Positions 42,979-50,602 of a stretch of DNA of 64,000 nt are shown here, piece after piece. The notes under the pieces are model-generated. The model worked only from the letters and a program-made list of their open reading frames with translations. It made no database searches and was not told where the DNA came from. Positions within the stretch are counted from its first letter, which is position 1. Each line of letters opens with the position of its first letter. A program made the translations under genes and the position numbers. Source of the stretch: Mycobacterium nebraskense (GTDB lineage: Bacteria > Actinomycetota > Actinomycetes > Mycobacteriales > Mycobacteriaceae); contig NZ_LQPH01000188.1 in NCBI RefSeq assembly GCF_002102255.1, positions 1 through 64,000 on the forward strand, read 5' to 3'.

Positions 42979-44367
42979 ATGAGTCCCCCACCAGAAACCA
43001 CAGCTGGAACCGAACGTCGCCACCAGGTCGTCATCATCGGTTCGGGATTCGGTGGACTCAACGCGGCAAAGAAACTCAAGCATGCCAACGTCGACATCAA
43101 ACTGATCGCGCGCACCACCCATCACCTGTTTCAGCCGTTGCTGTACCAGGTGGCGACGGGCATCGTGTCCGAAGGCGACATCGCCCCGCCCACCCGGGTC
43201 GTCCTGCGCAGGCAGCGCAACGTCCAGGTTCTCCTCGGTGACGTCACGCATATCGATCTGGCCGGGAAGTACGTGGTCTCCGATTTGCTCGGCCACACCT
43301 ACGAAACCCCTTACGACAGCCTGATTATCGCCGCGGGCGCGGGCCAGTCGTACTTCGGCAACGACCACTTCGCCGAGTTCGCGCCCGGCATGAAGTCGAT
43401 TGACGACGCGCTAGAGGTGCGCGGCCGGATCTTGAGCGCGTTCGAACAAGCCGAACGGTCGCGCGATCCGGAACGACGGGCCAAGCTGCTGACGTTCACC
43501 GTCATCGGCGCCGGCCCCACCGGCGTCGAAATGGCCGGGCAGATTGCGGAATTGGCGACCCACACGCTGAAGGGCTCGTTCCGTGGCATCGACTCCACCA
43601 AGGCGCGAGTGATCCTGCTCGACGCCGCCCCCGCCGTGCTGCCGCCGTTCGGCGACAAGCTGGGTACGCGGGTGCGCGACCGGCTGGAGAAGATGGGCGT
43701 GGAGATCCAGTTGGGAGCGATGGTCACCGACGTCGACCGCAACGGCATCACGGTCAAGGACTCCGACGGCACGATCCGGCGCATCGAGTCTGCCTGCAAG
43801 GTGTGGTCCGCGGGTGTGCAGGCCAGCGGGCTGGGCCGAGACCTGGCAGAGCAGTCGTCGGTGGAACTCGACCGGGCCGGCCGGGTCAAGGTGCTGCCCG
43901 ACCTGTCGATCCCGGGGCACCCCAGCGTGTTCGTGGTCGGCGACATGGCCGCCGTCGAAGGCGTTCCAGGCGTGGCGCAGGGCGCGATCCAGGGCGCCAA
44001 GTATGTCGCCAACACGATCAAAGCCGAACTGGGCGGGGCCGACCCGGCAGAGCGCGAGCCGTTCCAGTACTTCGACAAGGGGTCGATGGCCACCGTTTCG
44101 CGGTTCTCCGCGGTGGCCAAGGTCGGCCCGTTGGAGTTCAGCGGCTTCATCGCCTGGCTGATGTGGCTGGTGCTGCACCTGGTTTACCTGGTCGGGTTCA
44201 AGACCAAGGTCAGCACGTTGCTGTCGTGGACGGTGACCTTCCTGAGCACCCGGCGCGGCCAGCTGACCATCACCGAGCAGCAGGCATTCGCCCGCACCCG
44301 CCTCGAACAACTGGCGGTGCTCTCCGCGGAAGCCAAGCGCCCGGCGGCCGCCAAGCGAGCGAGTTGA
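42979..44367 (+). CDS. ndh: Type II NADH dehydrogenase (NDH-2)
   Basis: Ndh is the non-proton-pumping NADH:menaquinone oxidoreductase of the respiratory chain, a peripheral membrane flavoprotein. The 462-residue sequence has the FAD motif VIIGSGFGGLNAAKKL at the N terminus, the NADH motif TVIGAGPTGVEMAGQIAEL at about 177, VFVVGDMAAVEG, and the quinone-site/membrane-anchor region FIAWLMWLVLHLVYLVGFKTKV near residues 390-411. I take ATG 42979, giving almost the length of M. tuberculosis Ndh (463). An upstream in-frame ATG at 42925 would add 18 residues. The urease operon that follows this position in M. tuberculosis is missing; the next gene is the thioesterase. Confidence 0.96.
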   Translation: MSPPPETTAGTERRHQVVIIGSGFGGLNAAKKLKHANVDIKLIARTTHHLFQPLLYQVATGIVSEGDIAPPTRVVLRRQRNVQVLLGDVTHIDLAGKYVVSDLLGHTYETPYDSLIIAAGAGQSYFGNDHFAEFAPGMKSIDDALEVRGRILSAFEQAERSRDPERRAKLLTFTVIGAGPTGVEMAGQIAELATHTLKGSFRGIDSTKARVILLDAAPAVLPPFGDKLGTRVRDRLEKMGVEIQLGAMVTDVDRNGITVKDSDGTIRRIESACKVWSAGVQASGLGRDLAEQSSVELDRAGRVKVLPDLSIPGHPSVFVVGDMAAVEGVPGVAQGAIQGAKYVANTIKAELGGADPAEREPFQYFDKGSMATVSRFSAVAKVGPLEFSGFIAWLMWLVLHLVYLVGFKTKVSTLLSWTVTFLSTRRGQLTITEQQAFARTRLEQLAVLSAEAKRPAAAKRAS

Positions 44368-44515
44368 CCGGCCGGCCGTTCGGCTTGCCAGGTACTCAGC
44401 AGCCCGCGAAAGACGTTTCGGGATAGCGTAATTCGTGGATCGCAGCGGCGGAACGTGACGGTAGCCACCCCTTCGCCTCCACCCGCGCCCGCTCGCGCAA
44501 CCCCACCCGGTTCGC

Positions 44516-44929
44516 CTACGCCTCGAGGTTCTGCAGCCGCACCTGGCCGCGGGCGACCACCTTGTCGTCGGCATCGGTGATGGTGACCAGCCACAACTGC
44601 TGGCGGCGGCCGCGGTGGATCGGTTCGGCAGCGCCGTACACCATGCCGGAGCCGATGGAACGCAGAAAGTCGGTGTTGTTGTTGACTCCCACGACGTTCC
44701 CACCGCCGCGGGTGGCGAGCCAGGTATAGGCGGCCACGCTGGCCATGCTTTCGATGATCGAGCAATAGACACCGCCGTGCACGAGGCCCATCGGCTGCAA
44801 CAGTTTCGGGGTGACCTCGAGTTGGGCCCGGGCGCCGTCGGGGCTGAGTTCGGTGAATTGCAGCCCGATCTCCTGATCGAAGGGTGCGGTGAAATCCGGC
44901 GGGATGGTCGTCTCCGGAGGCTGTGGCAC
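44516..44929 (-). CDS. PaaI-type hotdog acyl-CoA thioesterase (Rv1847-like)
   Basis: The 137-residue hotdog-fold protein has the family core GLVHGGVYCSIIESMASVAAY (about 48-68), in which the HGG and following acidic residue mark the active site, and ends with VTITDADDKVVARGQVRLQNLEA. Such enzymes hydrolyse acyl-CoA (often aryl or phenylacetyl-CoA) thioesters; the true substrate is unknown. The start at 44929 (MPQPPETTI) is near the length of Rv1847 (140). It diverges from blaI over 290 bases with several regulatory-looking elements, one of them an iron-box-like site. Confidence 0.9.
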   Translation of the reverse strand: MPQPPETTIPPDFTAPFDQEIGLQFTELSPDGARAQLEVTPKLLQPMGLVHGGVYCSIIESMASVAAYTWLATRGGGNVVGVNNNTDFLRSIGSGMVYGAAEPIHRGRRQQLWLVTITDADDKVVARGQVRLQNLEA

Positions 44930-44996
44930 GTTCTGTGTCTACACCATCGGTCGGGTGACGGCGCTCGCGGCGGGAATCCTTGTCCCGGAAGCGGCT

Positions 44997-45025
44997 GAGC
45001 CCCGTGCCACTCGGGCACGGGGCTC
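44997..45025. repeat. Perfect 12-bp hairpin between divergent thioesterase and blaI genes
   Basis: The arms GAGCCCCGTGCC (44997-45008) and GGCACGGGGCTC (45014-45025) are exactly complementary around a five-base loop. Because neither flanking gene ends here, it is not an ordinary terminator. It could be an attenuator in a thioesterase leader on the minus strand or the end of an unannotated RNA. Confidence 0.5.
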
Positions 45026-45100
45026 GCCGATCGAGTAGACCGGGGGTCACTGCAGCCCTCAGGACTCTGCCGCGGTCGTTGTTCGCTCGACCCGGTTAGA

Positions 45101-45119
45101 ATAGGCAAGCCTGCCCTAA
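45101..45119. promoter_or_regulatory. Iron-box-like site between thioesterase and blaI
   Basis: ATAGGCAAGCCTGCCCTAA matches the iron box TTAGGTTAGGCTAACCTAA at 13 of 19 positions and has a clean AGGCAAGCCT core. It is weaker than the other boxes in this window. I recall from memory that the M. tuberculosis Rv1846c/Rv1847 region has also been proposed as an IdeR target. Confidence 0.45.
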
Positions 45120-45160
45120 TTTTGCAAGGACCTATTCGGCGGCGCGGTGAGACGCTGCGG

Positions 45161-45177
45161 TACGACCGTCGGTAGTA
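45161..45177. promoter_or_regulatory. Putative BlaI operator upstream of blaI
   Basis: TACGACCGTCGGTAGTA is a dyad with arms TACGAC and GTAGTA and a five-base centre, 43 bases before blaI. BlaI-type repressors bind TAC-x-AC/GT-x-GTA dyads and M. tuberculosis BlaI represses its own promoter, so autoregulation is likely. Confidence 0.65.
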
Positions 45178-45219
45178 ACCCGGAGTACGATGAGGTCGAC
45201 GCTCAGGAGAGAACGCACT

Positions 45220-45639
45220 ATGGCGAAACTGACCCGGCTAGGGGATCTGGAACGAGCCGTGATGGATCACTTGTGGTCCACGCCGGAACCTCAAACGGTC
45301 CGCCAGGTCCATGATGCGTTGTCCGCGCGACGCGACCTTGCCTACACGACGATCATGACTGTCCTGCAACGGCTGGCCAAGAAGAATCTGGTTTCCCAGA
45401 TCCGCGACGACCGGGCCCACCGGTACGCACCCGTGCACGGTCGCGACGAGCTCGTCGCCGGGCTCATGGTCGACGCGCTGGCCCAGGCCGAAGATTCCGG
45501 CGGCAGGCAGGCCGCGCTTGTCCATTTCGTCGAGCGGGTGGGCGCCGACGAGGCCGACGCGCTTCGGCGAGCGCTCGCCGAATTGGAAGCCAATCCACGC
45601 CATAATGCGCCATCCGCTGGCGCGTCGACGGAGGACTGA
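45220..45639 (+). CDS. blaI: BlaI/MecI-type transcriptional repressor (Rv1846c-like)
   Basis: BlaI is a dimeric winged-helix repressor. The 139-residue protein has the penicillinase repressor domain: LGDLERAVMDHLWSTPEPQT, then LAYTTIMTVLQRLAKKNLVSQ as the DNA-binding helices and wing. A C-terminal dimerisation helix follows. M. tuberculosis BlaI controls the beta-lactamase gene blaC and respiratory genes and is inactivated by the membrane protease BlaR. The start at 45220 follows AGGAGAG by about ten bases. An ideal BlaI dyad lies 43 bases upstream. No beta-lactamase gene is present in the window. Confidence 0.95.
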   Translation: MAKLTRLGDLERAVMDHLWSTPEPQTVRQVHDALSARRDLAYTTIMTVLQRLAKKNLVSQIRDDRAHRYAPVHGRDELVAGLMVDALAQAEDSGGRQAALVHFVERVGADEADALRRALAELEANPRHNAPSAGASTED

Positions 45640-45653
45640 GGGAGACTGACAGC

Positions 45654-46604
45654 GTGTCCGCGCTGGCCTTCACCATCCTTGCGGTGCTGCTGGTCGGCCC
45701 GGTGCCGGCCATGTTGGCACACGCGAGCTGGCCGCTGCGCGCCCCCCGCGCCGCGATGGTGTTGTGGCAGGCCATCGCGCTGGCCGCGGTTCTCTCGGCG
45801 TTCAGCGCCGGCATCGCGACCGCCAGTCGCCTGCTCATGCCCGGCCCCGACGGGCGACCCACCGCCAGCATCATCGGCGCAGCCGGCCGGCTCGGGTGGC
45901 CGCTGTGGGGGGCATACATCAGCGTCTTCGCACTGACCGTGCTGGTCGGCGCCCGATTGATGGTTGCCGTTGTCCGGGTGGCCATCGCCAATCGGCGCCG
46001 ACGGGCCCATCACCGCATGGTGGTCGATCTGGTCGGAGTCGGCCACGGCGCGCCGCTTCGCCAGCCTTGTGCCCGTACGCGCGACCTCCGCGTCTTGGAC
46101 GTTCCGCAGCCGCTTGCCTACTGCCTGCCGGGGGTGCGCAGTCGGGTGGTGGTCAGCGAGGGGGCGCTGAGCGCGCTCGCCGATGCGGAAGTCGCGGCGA
46201 TCCTCACTCACGAGCGGGCGCATCTGCGGGCCCGGCACGACCTCGTCCTGGAAGCCTTCACCGCGGTGCACGCCGCGTTTCCCCGGCTGGTGCGTAGCGC
46301 GAACGCGCTCGGCGCGGTACAGCTGCTCGTCGAGTTGCTCGCCGACGACGCCGCCGTGCGCGCGGAGGGTCGCGCTCCCCTGGCGCGGGCGCTGGTTGCC
46401 TGCGCGTCCGGGCGGGCGCCGTCCGGAGCACTGGCGGCGGGCGGCACCAGCACGGTGGTCCGCGTGCGCCGGCTGTGCGGGGGTGGCAACAGCCTGGCGT
46501 TGTCGGCGGCCGCATACCTGGCCGCGGTAGCCGTGTTCGTGGTGCCCACCGTCGCGTTGGCCGTACCGTGGCTCACGGAGCTGCGGCGCCTGTTCAACCT
46601 CTGA
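45654..46604 (+). CDS. blaR: BlaR1-like M56 family membrane metalloprotease (Rv1845c-like)
   Basis: The 316-residue integral membrane protein has several hydrophobic segments near the N terminus (about 4-24, 35-57 and 82-104) and the M56 zinc-protease motif ILTHERAHLRARHD at about residue 183. In BlaR1-type systems the protease cleaves BlaI and lifts repression. Unlike staphylococcal BlaR1 there is no C-terminal penicillin-sensing domain, so the input signal must be different. It begins with GTG 15 bases after the blaI stop. The length equals M. tuberculosis Rv1845c. Confidence 0.92.
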   Translation: MSALAFTILAVLLVGPVPAMLAHASWPLRAPRAAMVLWQAIALAAVLSAFSAGIATASRLLMPGPDGRPTASIIGAAGRLGWPLWGAYISVFALTVLVGARLMVAVVRVAIANRRRRAHHRMVVDLVGVGHGAPLRQPCARTRDLRVLDVPQPLAYCLPGVRSRVVVSEGALSALADAEVAAILTHERAHLRARHDLVLEAFTAVHAAFPRLVRSANALGAVQLLVELLADDAAVRAEGRAPLARALVACASGRAPSGALAAGGTSTVVRVRRLCGGGNSLALSAAAYLAAVAVFVVPTVALAVPWLTELRRLFNL

Positions 46605-46704
46605 CGCAGCACCGGAGCCATCACCCCGGGCGGCCGTATGTCCGCTGTGCCACAGTGTGACGGAAAGCTTTTCGGCACAGTTCTCCGACTTGAGAGGCGA
46701 AGAC

Positions 46705-48174
46705 ATGGGTTCGTCGGATACCCCCCCGAGTTCCAAGACCGCTACCGCGCAAATCGGCGTCACCGGCCTGGCGGTGATGGGTTCGAACATCGCCCGCAAT
46801 TTCGCCCACCACGGCTACACCGTGGCGCTGCACAACCGCTCGGTCGCCAAAACCGACGCGCTGCTCGCAGAGCACGGTGACGAGGGCAAGTTCGTGCGGT
46901 CGGAGACCATCGCGGAGTTTTTGGACGCCCTGGAGAAGCCGCGGCGGGTGCTCCTCATGGTCAAGGCCGGCGACCCCACCGACGCCGTCATCAACGAGCT
47001 CGCCGACGCCATGGAAGAAGGCGACATCATCATCGACGGCGGCAACGCGCTCTACACCGACACCATTCGCCGCGAGAAGGCGATGCGCGACCGGGGCCTG
47101 CACTTCGTCGGCGCCGGGATCTCCGGTGGCGAGGAAGGCGCGCTGAACGGCCCGTCGATCATGCCGGGCGGTCCCGCCGAGTCCTATAAGTCGCTGGGCC
47201 CGCTGCTCGAGGAGATCTCCGCCCACGTCGACGGCGTCCCGTGCTGCACGCACATCGGGCCCGACGGCGCCGGCCACTTCGTCAAGATGGTGCACAACGG
47301 CATCGAGTACTCCGACATGCAGCTGATCGGCGAGGCCTACCAGCTGCTGCGCGACGGACTCGGCAAGACCGCGGGCGAGATCGCCGACGTCTTCGACGAG
47401 TGGAACAAGGGCGACCTGGACAGCTTCCTGGTCGAGATCACCGCTCAGGTGCTGCGCCAGGCCGACGCCAAGACCGGGAAGCCGCTCGTCGACGTCATCC
47501 TCGATGAGGCCGAGCAGAAAGGCACCGGCCGCTGGACGGTGAAGTCGGCCCTGGACCTCGGGGTTCCGGTCACCGGCATCGCTGAGGCCGTGTTCGCCCG
47601 CGCGCTGTCGGGCTCGGTCACCCAGCGCAAGGCCACCACGGGGTTGGCCTCGGGCGAGCTGGGCGCCAAACCGAGCGACTCAAAGCAGTTCGTCGAGGAC
47701 GTGCGGCAGGCCCTTTACGCATCCAAGATCATCGCGTACGCGCAGGGCTTCAACCAGATACAGGCCGGCAGCGCCGAATACGACTGGGGCATCACGCCGG
47801 GCGACCTGGCCACCATCTGGCGCGGCGGTTGCATCATCCGGGCGAAGTTCCTCAACCGTATCAAGGACGCGTTCGACGAAGACCCCGACCTGCCGACGCT
47901 GATCGTCGCGCCCTACTTCCGCAGCGCGATCGAGGCGGCGATCGACGGTTGGCGTCGCGTCGTGGTGACCGCCACGCAGCTGGGCATCCCGATCCCGGGC
48001 TTCTCCTCCGCGCTGTCCTACTACGACGCCCTGCGCACCGAGCGGCTGCCCGCGGCACTGACCCAGGGCCTGCGGGACTTCTTCGGCGCCCACACCTACG
48101 GCCGGACCGACGACGACCCGGACAAGCGCTTCCACACGCTGTGGAGCGGAGACCGCAGCGAAGTACCCGCCTAG
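46705..48174 (+). CDS. gnd1: 6-phosphogluconate dehydrogenase, decarboxylating
   Basis: Gnd1 catalyses the third step of the oxidative pentose phosphate pathway, forming ribulose 5-phosphate, CO2 and NADPH. The 489-residue protein has the NADP-binding motif GVTGLAVMGSNIARNFAHHG near the N terminus, GDIIIDGGNALY, the family signature GAGISGGEEGALNGPSIMPGG (about 138-158) and DGAGHFVKMVHNGIEYSDMQ with the catalytic Lys. It has the long, dimeric form. The start at 46705 (MGSSDTPP) is preceded by GAGGCGA; starting at 46657 would add 16 residues. guaB1 follows 43 bases downstream on the same strand, as in Rv1844c-Rv1843c. Confidence 0.96.
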   Translation: MGSSDTPPSSKTATAQIGVTGLAVMGSNIARNFAHHGYTVALHNRSVAKTDALLAEHGDEGKFVRSETIAEFLDALEKPRRVLLMVKAGDPTDAVINELADAMEEGDIIIDGGNALYTDTIRREKAMRDRGLHFVGAGISGGEEGALNGPSIMPGGPAESYKSLGPLLEEISAHVDGVPCCTHIGPDGAGHFVKMVHNGIEYSDMQLIGEAYQLLRDGLGKTAGEIADVFDEWNKGDLDSFLVEITAQVLRQADAKTGKPLVDVILDEAEQKGTGRWTVKSALDLGVPVTGIAEAVFARALSGSVTQRKATTGLASGELGAKPSDSKQFVEDVRQALYASKIIAYAQGFNQIQAGSAEYDWGITPGDLATIWRGGCIIRAKFLNRIKDAFDEDPDLPTLIVAPYFRSAIEAAIDGWRRVVVTATQLGIPIPGFSSALSYYDALRTERLPAALTQGLRDFFGAHTYGRTDDDPDKRFHTLWSGDRSEVPA

Positions 48175-48217
48175 CCGGGTACTACTTACAGGACACGAGG
48201 GGGCAGGGGCGACGGCG

Positions 48218-49654
48218 ATGAGATATCTGGACGGGCATCGGCCCGGGTACGACCTGACCTACAACGACGTCTTCATCATGCCGAACCGGTCGGAGGTCGC
48301 GTCGCGCTTCGATGTCGACCTGTCCACCAACGACGGCTCGGGCACCACCATCCCGGTCGTGGTCGCCAACATGACCGCGGTGGCCGGCCGGCGGATGGCC
48401 GAGACGGTTGCGCGGCGGGGCGGCCTGGTCATCCTGCCGCAGGACATCCCGATCACCGCCGTGCAGCAGACCGTGGAGTTCGTCAAGAGCCGTGATCTGG
48501 TGCTCGACACCCCTGTGGTGCTGTCGCCCGACGATTCGGTGTCGGATGCGACCGCGCTGATCCACAAGCGCGCGCACGGGGTCGCCGTCGTCGTCTTCGA
48601 GGGCCGCCCGATGGGCTTGGTGAGCGAATCGTGCTGCCTCGGCGTGGACCGCTTCACCAGGGTGCGTGACGTCGCGATCACCGACTTCGTCACCGCCCCG
48701 GTCGGCACCGAGCCCCGCAAGATCTTCGACCTGCTCGAGCACGCCCCGATCGGGGTCGCCGTGGTGACGAACGCGGACGGCACGCTGGCCGGCGTGCTGA
48801 CCCGCACCGGGGCCGTCCGGACCGGCCTCTACACCCCGGCGGTCGACGCCGGCGGTCGGCTGCGTATCGGCGCGGCCGTCGGTATCAACGGCGATGTAGG
48901 AGCAAGGGCCCGCTCCCTAGTCGAGGCGAACGTCGACGTGCTTGTCGTCGATACGGCACACGGGCATCAGGTCAAGACGCTCGAAGCGATCCGGACGGTC
49001 TCATCGCTCGAACTCGGTGTGCCGCTGGTTGCAGGCAACGTCGTCTCGGCGGAAGGCACCCGCGACCTGCTCGCCGCCGGAGCGAACATCGTCAAGGTCG
49101 GTGTCGGGCCGGGCGCCATGTGCACCACCCGGATGATGACCGCCGTGGGCCGCCCGCAATTCTCCGCCGTGGTCGAATGCGCTTCGGCGGCAAGGCAGCT
49201 GGGTGGGCATGTCTGGGCCGACGGCGGCGTCAGGCATCCGCGGGACGTGGCGCTGGCGCTGGTCGCCGGGGCGTCCAACGTGATGATCGGGTCGTGGTTC
49301 GCCGGGACCTACGAATCGCCCGGCGACCTAATGCGCGACCGCGAAGACCAGCCCTACAAGGAGAGCTATGGCATGGCGTCCAAGCGGGCGGTGGTCGCCC
49401 GCAGCGCCGCCGACACCGCCTTCGACCGCGCCCGCAAAGCGCTGTTCGAGGAAGGCATTTCGACGTCGCGGATGGAGCTCGACCCCGACCGCGGCGGCGT
49501 CGAGGATTTGATCGACCACATCACCTCGGGCGTGCGCAGCACGTGCACTTACGTCGGCGCCGCCAACCTGACGGACCTGTATGAGCAAGCCGTCGTCGGG
49601 GTACAGTCGACCGCGGGCTTCGCCGAAGGCCATCCCCTGCCGCTGGGTTGGTGA
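48218..49654 (+). CDS. guaB1: GuaB1, IMP dehydrogenase-family enzyme with CBS domains (likely GMP reductase)
   Basis: The 478-residue protein has an IMPDH/GMPR TIM barrel (DVFIMPNRSEVASRFDVDL, VVVANMTAVAG) with a CBS pair inserted at about residues 95-205, then VVDTAHGHQVKTLEAI and the catalytic Cys loop GVGPGAMCTTR at about 295-305. GuaB1 is distinct from GuaB2, the true IMP dehydrogenase; work on M. smegmatis GuaB1 showed GMP reductase activity, so it should salvage GMP to IMP. The ATG follows a G-rich leader. It ends inside a hairpin facing the mbtK stop. Confidence 0.93.
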   Translation: MRYLDGHRPGYDLTYNDVFIMPNRSEVASRFDVDLSTNDGSGTTIPVVVANMTAVAGRRMAETVARRGGLVILPQDIPITAVQQTVEFVKSRDLVLDTPVVLSPDDSVSDATALIHKRAHGVAVVVFEGRPMGLVSESCCLGVDRFTRVRDVAITDFVTAPVGTEPRKIFDLLEHAPIGVAVVTNADGTLAGVLTRTGAVRTGLYTPAVDAGGRLRIGAAVGINGDVGARARSLVEANVDVLVVDTAHGHQVKTLEAIRTVSSLELGVPLVAGNVVSAEGTRDLLAAGANIVKVGVGPGAMCTTRMMTAVGRPQFSAVVECASAARQLGGHVWADGGVRHPRDVALALVAGASNVMIGSWFAGTYESPGDLMRDREDQPYKESYGMASKRAVVARSAADTAFDRARKALFEEGISTSRMELDPDRGGVEDLIDHITSGVRSTCTYVGAANLTDLYEQAVVGVQSTAGFAEGHPLPLGW

Positions 49655-49677
49655 CGCCGGGCCACCATCCCGGGTCA
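49652..49677. terminator. Bidirectional hairpin joining guaB1 and mbtK stop codons
   Basis: TGAC-G-CCGGG at 49652-49661 pairs with CCCGG-GTCA at 49669-49677 with a single G bulge. The stop codons of both convergent genes lie in the arms, so it could terminate both. There is no T tract. Confidence 0.4.
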
Positions 49678-50301
49678 CGCCTCGGCGGTGGGGCGTTTCA
49701 GCGCGTACAGCGACATGCGCCGGTTCGTCGTGTCGTACTCGCCGAGGAACGCGCATCCGACCTCCTCGCACACCCGGCGCGCCGCGGTGTTGCGGTGATC
49801 GGGATCGAACATGATGCGGCGGCAGCGGGGCTCGACGGAGAAGACGCTGGCGACGATCCGCGGCAACAGCATCAGGCCCAGTCCCCGGTGCACCAGGGCC
49901 GGGTCGGCGATGGCGGCGTGCAGCCCCAGGTCATACGGCTCGGCATCGTAGTGCTCCGAAATCAGATCCTTTGCGCCCCAATATAATTCGAGGTACGCAA
50001 AATCCCTGCCGCGGAAGCTGCCCACCAGCGGCAGCGAGTACGTTCCGTCGAGTTGCGCGCCCAGGTGGCGCTTCCATTGGGGCGTCGGCCAGTCGTATTC
50101 CCAGGCCGCCGCCAGGTGCGGAAGGTTCATCCATTCCGACACCATGCCCGCGTCGTTGCGCTCCGCGACGCGCAGCGCGAAGGGCGGATCCAGCGCGGGA
50201 AGCGGGGGCCGGGCCACGCGCGCGATCTCGTCGGTGAGGTCGAGGCGCTCGCGGGGCAGGACGTGAGCTGATCGGGTTTCGGGTGGGGCTTCGGACGCCA
50301 T
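49675..50301 (-). CDS. mbtK: MbtK-type lysine N-acyltransferase (mycobactin acylation, IucB/GNAT fold)
   Basis: The 208-residue protein is an acyltransferase of the MbtK/IucB family. The visible signs are FALRVAERNDAGMVSEWMNLPHLAAAWEYDWP (about 51-82), LELYWGAKDLISEHYDAEPYDLGLHAAIADP, RGLGLMLLPRIVASVFSVEP (acyl-CoA loop) and NTAARRVCEEVGCAFLGEYD. MbtK adds the fatty acyl chain to the lysine side chain of mycobactin. In M. tuberculosis it (Rv1347c) lies in another locus; here it sits alone between guaB1 and the CNNM genes. The start at 50301 is chosen because an iron box begins 21 bases upstream. That box supports a siderophore role. It may be a paralogue rather than the main mbtK. Confidence 0.85.
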   Translation of the reverse strand: MASEAPPETRSAHVLPRERLDLTDEIARVARPPLPALDPPFALRVAERNDAGMVSEWMNLPHLAAAWEYDWPTPQWKRHLGAQLDGTYSLPLVGSFRGRDFAYLELYWGAKDLISEHYDAEPYDLGLHAAIADPALVHRGLGLMLLPRIVASVFSVEPRCRRIMFDPDHRNTAARRVCEEVGCAFLGEYDTTNRRMSLYALKRPTAEA

Positions 50302-50321
50302 AATGCGCGAGCATAACTGGG

Positions 50322-50340
50322 TAAGGTTAGGCAACCCATA
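50322..50340. promoter_or_regulatory. Putative IdeR iron box of mbtK
   Basis: TAAGGTTAGGCAACCCATA matches the 19-base iron box at 14 positions, including an unbroken GGTTAGGC core. It lies 21-39 bases upstream of the mbtK start codon, where IdeR-Fe would repress transcription. Confidence 0.7.
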
Positions 50341-50602
50341 CTCGGGTCGCCTCATGAGAGGCGATCGCGGCTTCCCGAAAACGGTGGTCGACCGAGGGCG
50401 GGGGCGATCCGGCTACCATAAGTCAGCAAAGACGGAAGCGACCGCGTCCGCACCGGTTTCAGGCAGCGAAGGGATCGACGTGCCGCAGGCACCCATGCAG
50501 GCCATGGGCTTCCGAGCGCGGCAGCCGTCGGACGAGCCGCCCGATGCGGAGCCTCCCCCGGCCCGCCGGACAGGCCAATCGGCCAGCGGGGGGCGGTAAT
50601 CC
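50341..50602 (+). other. Leader region upstream of the first CNNM/CBS gene, no firm gene
   Basis: A frame of about 98 codons (50303-50599) in the same phase as the next gene stops at 50597-50599, three bases before the ATG at 50603. It has no recognisable domain, so I leave it out as a gene. A G-rich ribosome-binding site (about 50589-50594) serves the next gene. Confidence 0.4.

Noticed and set aside
50303..50599. 98-codon frame upstream of the CNNM gene
   Set aside because: It has a low-complexity Pro/Arg-rich composition and no domain, and its start overlaps the mbtK promoter. It could be a leader peptide but is unsupported.
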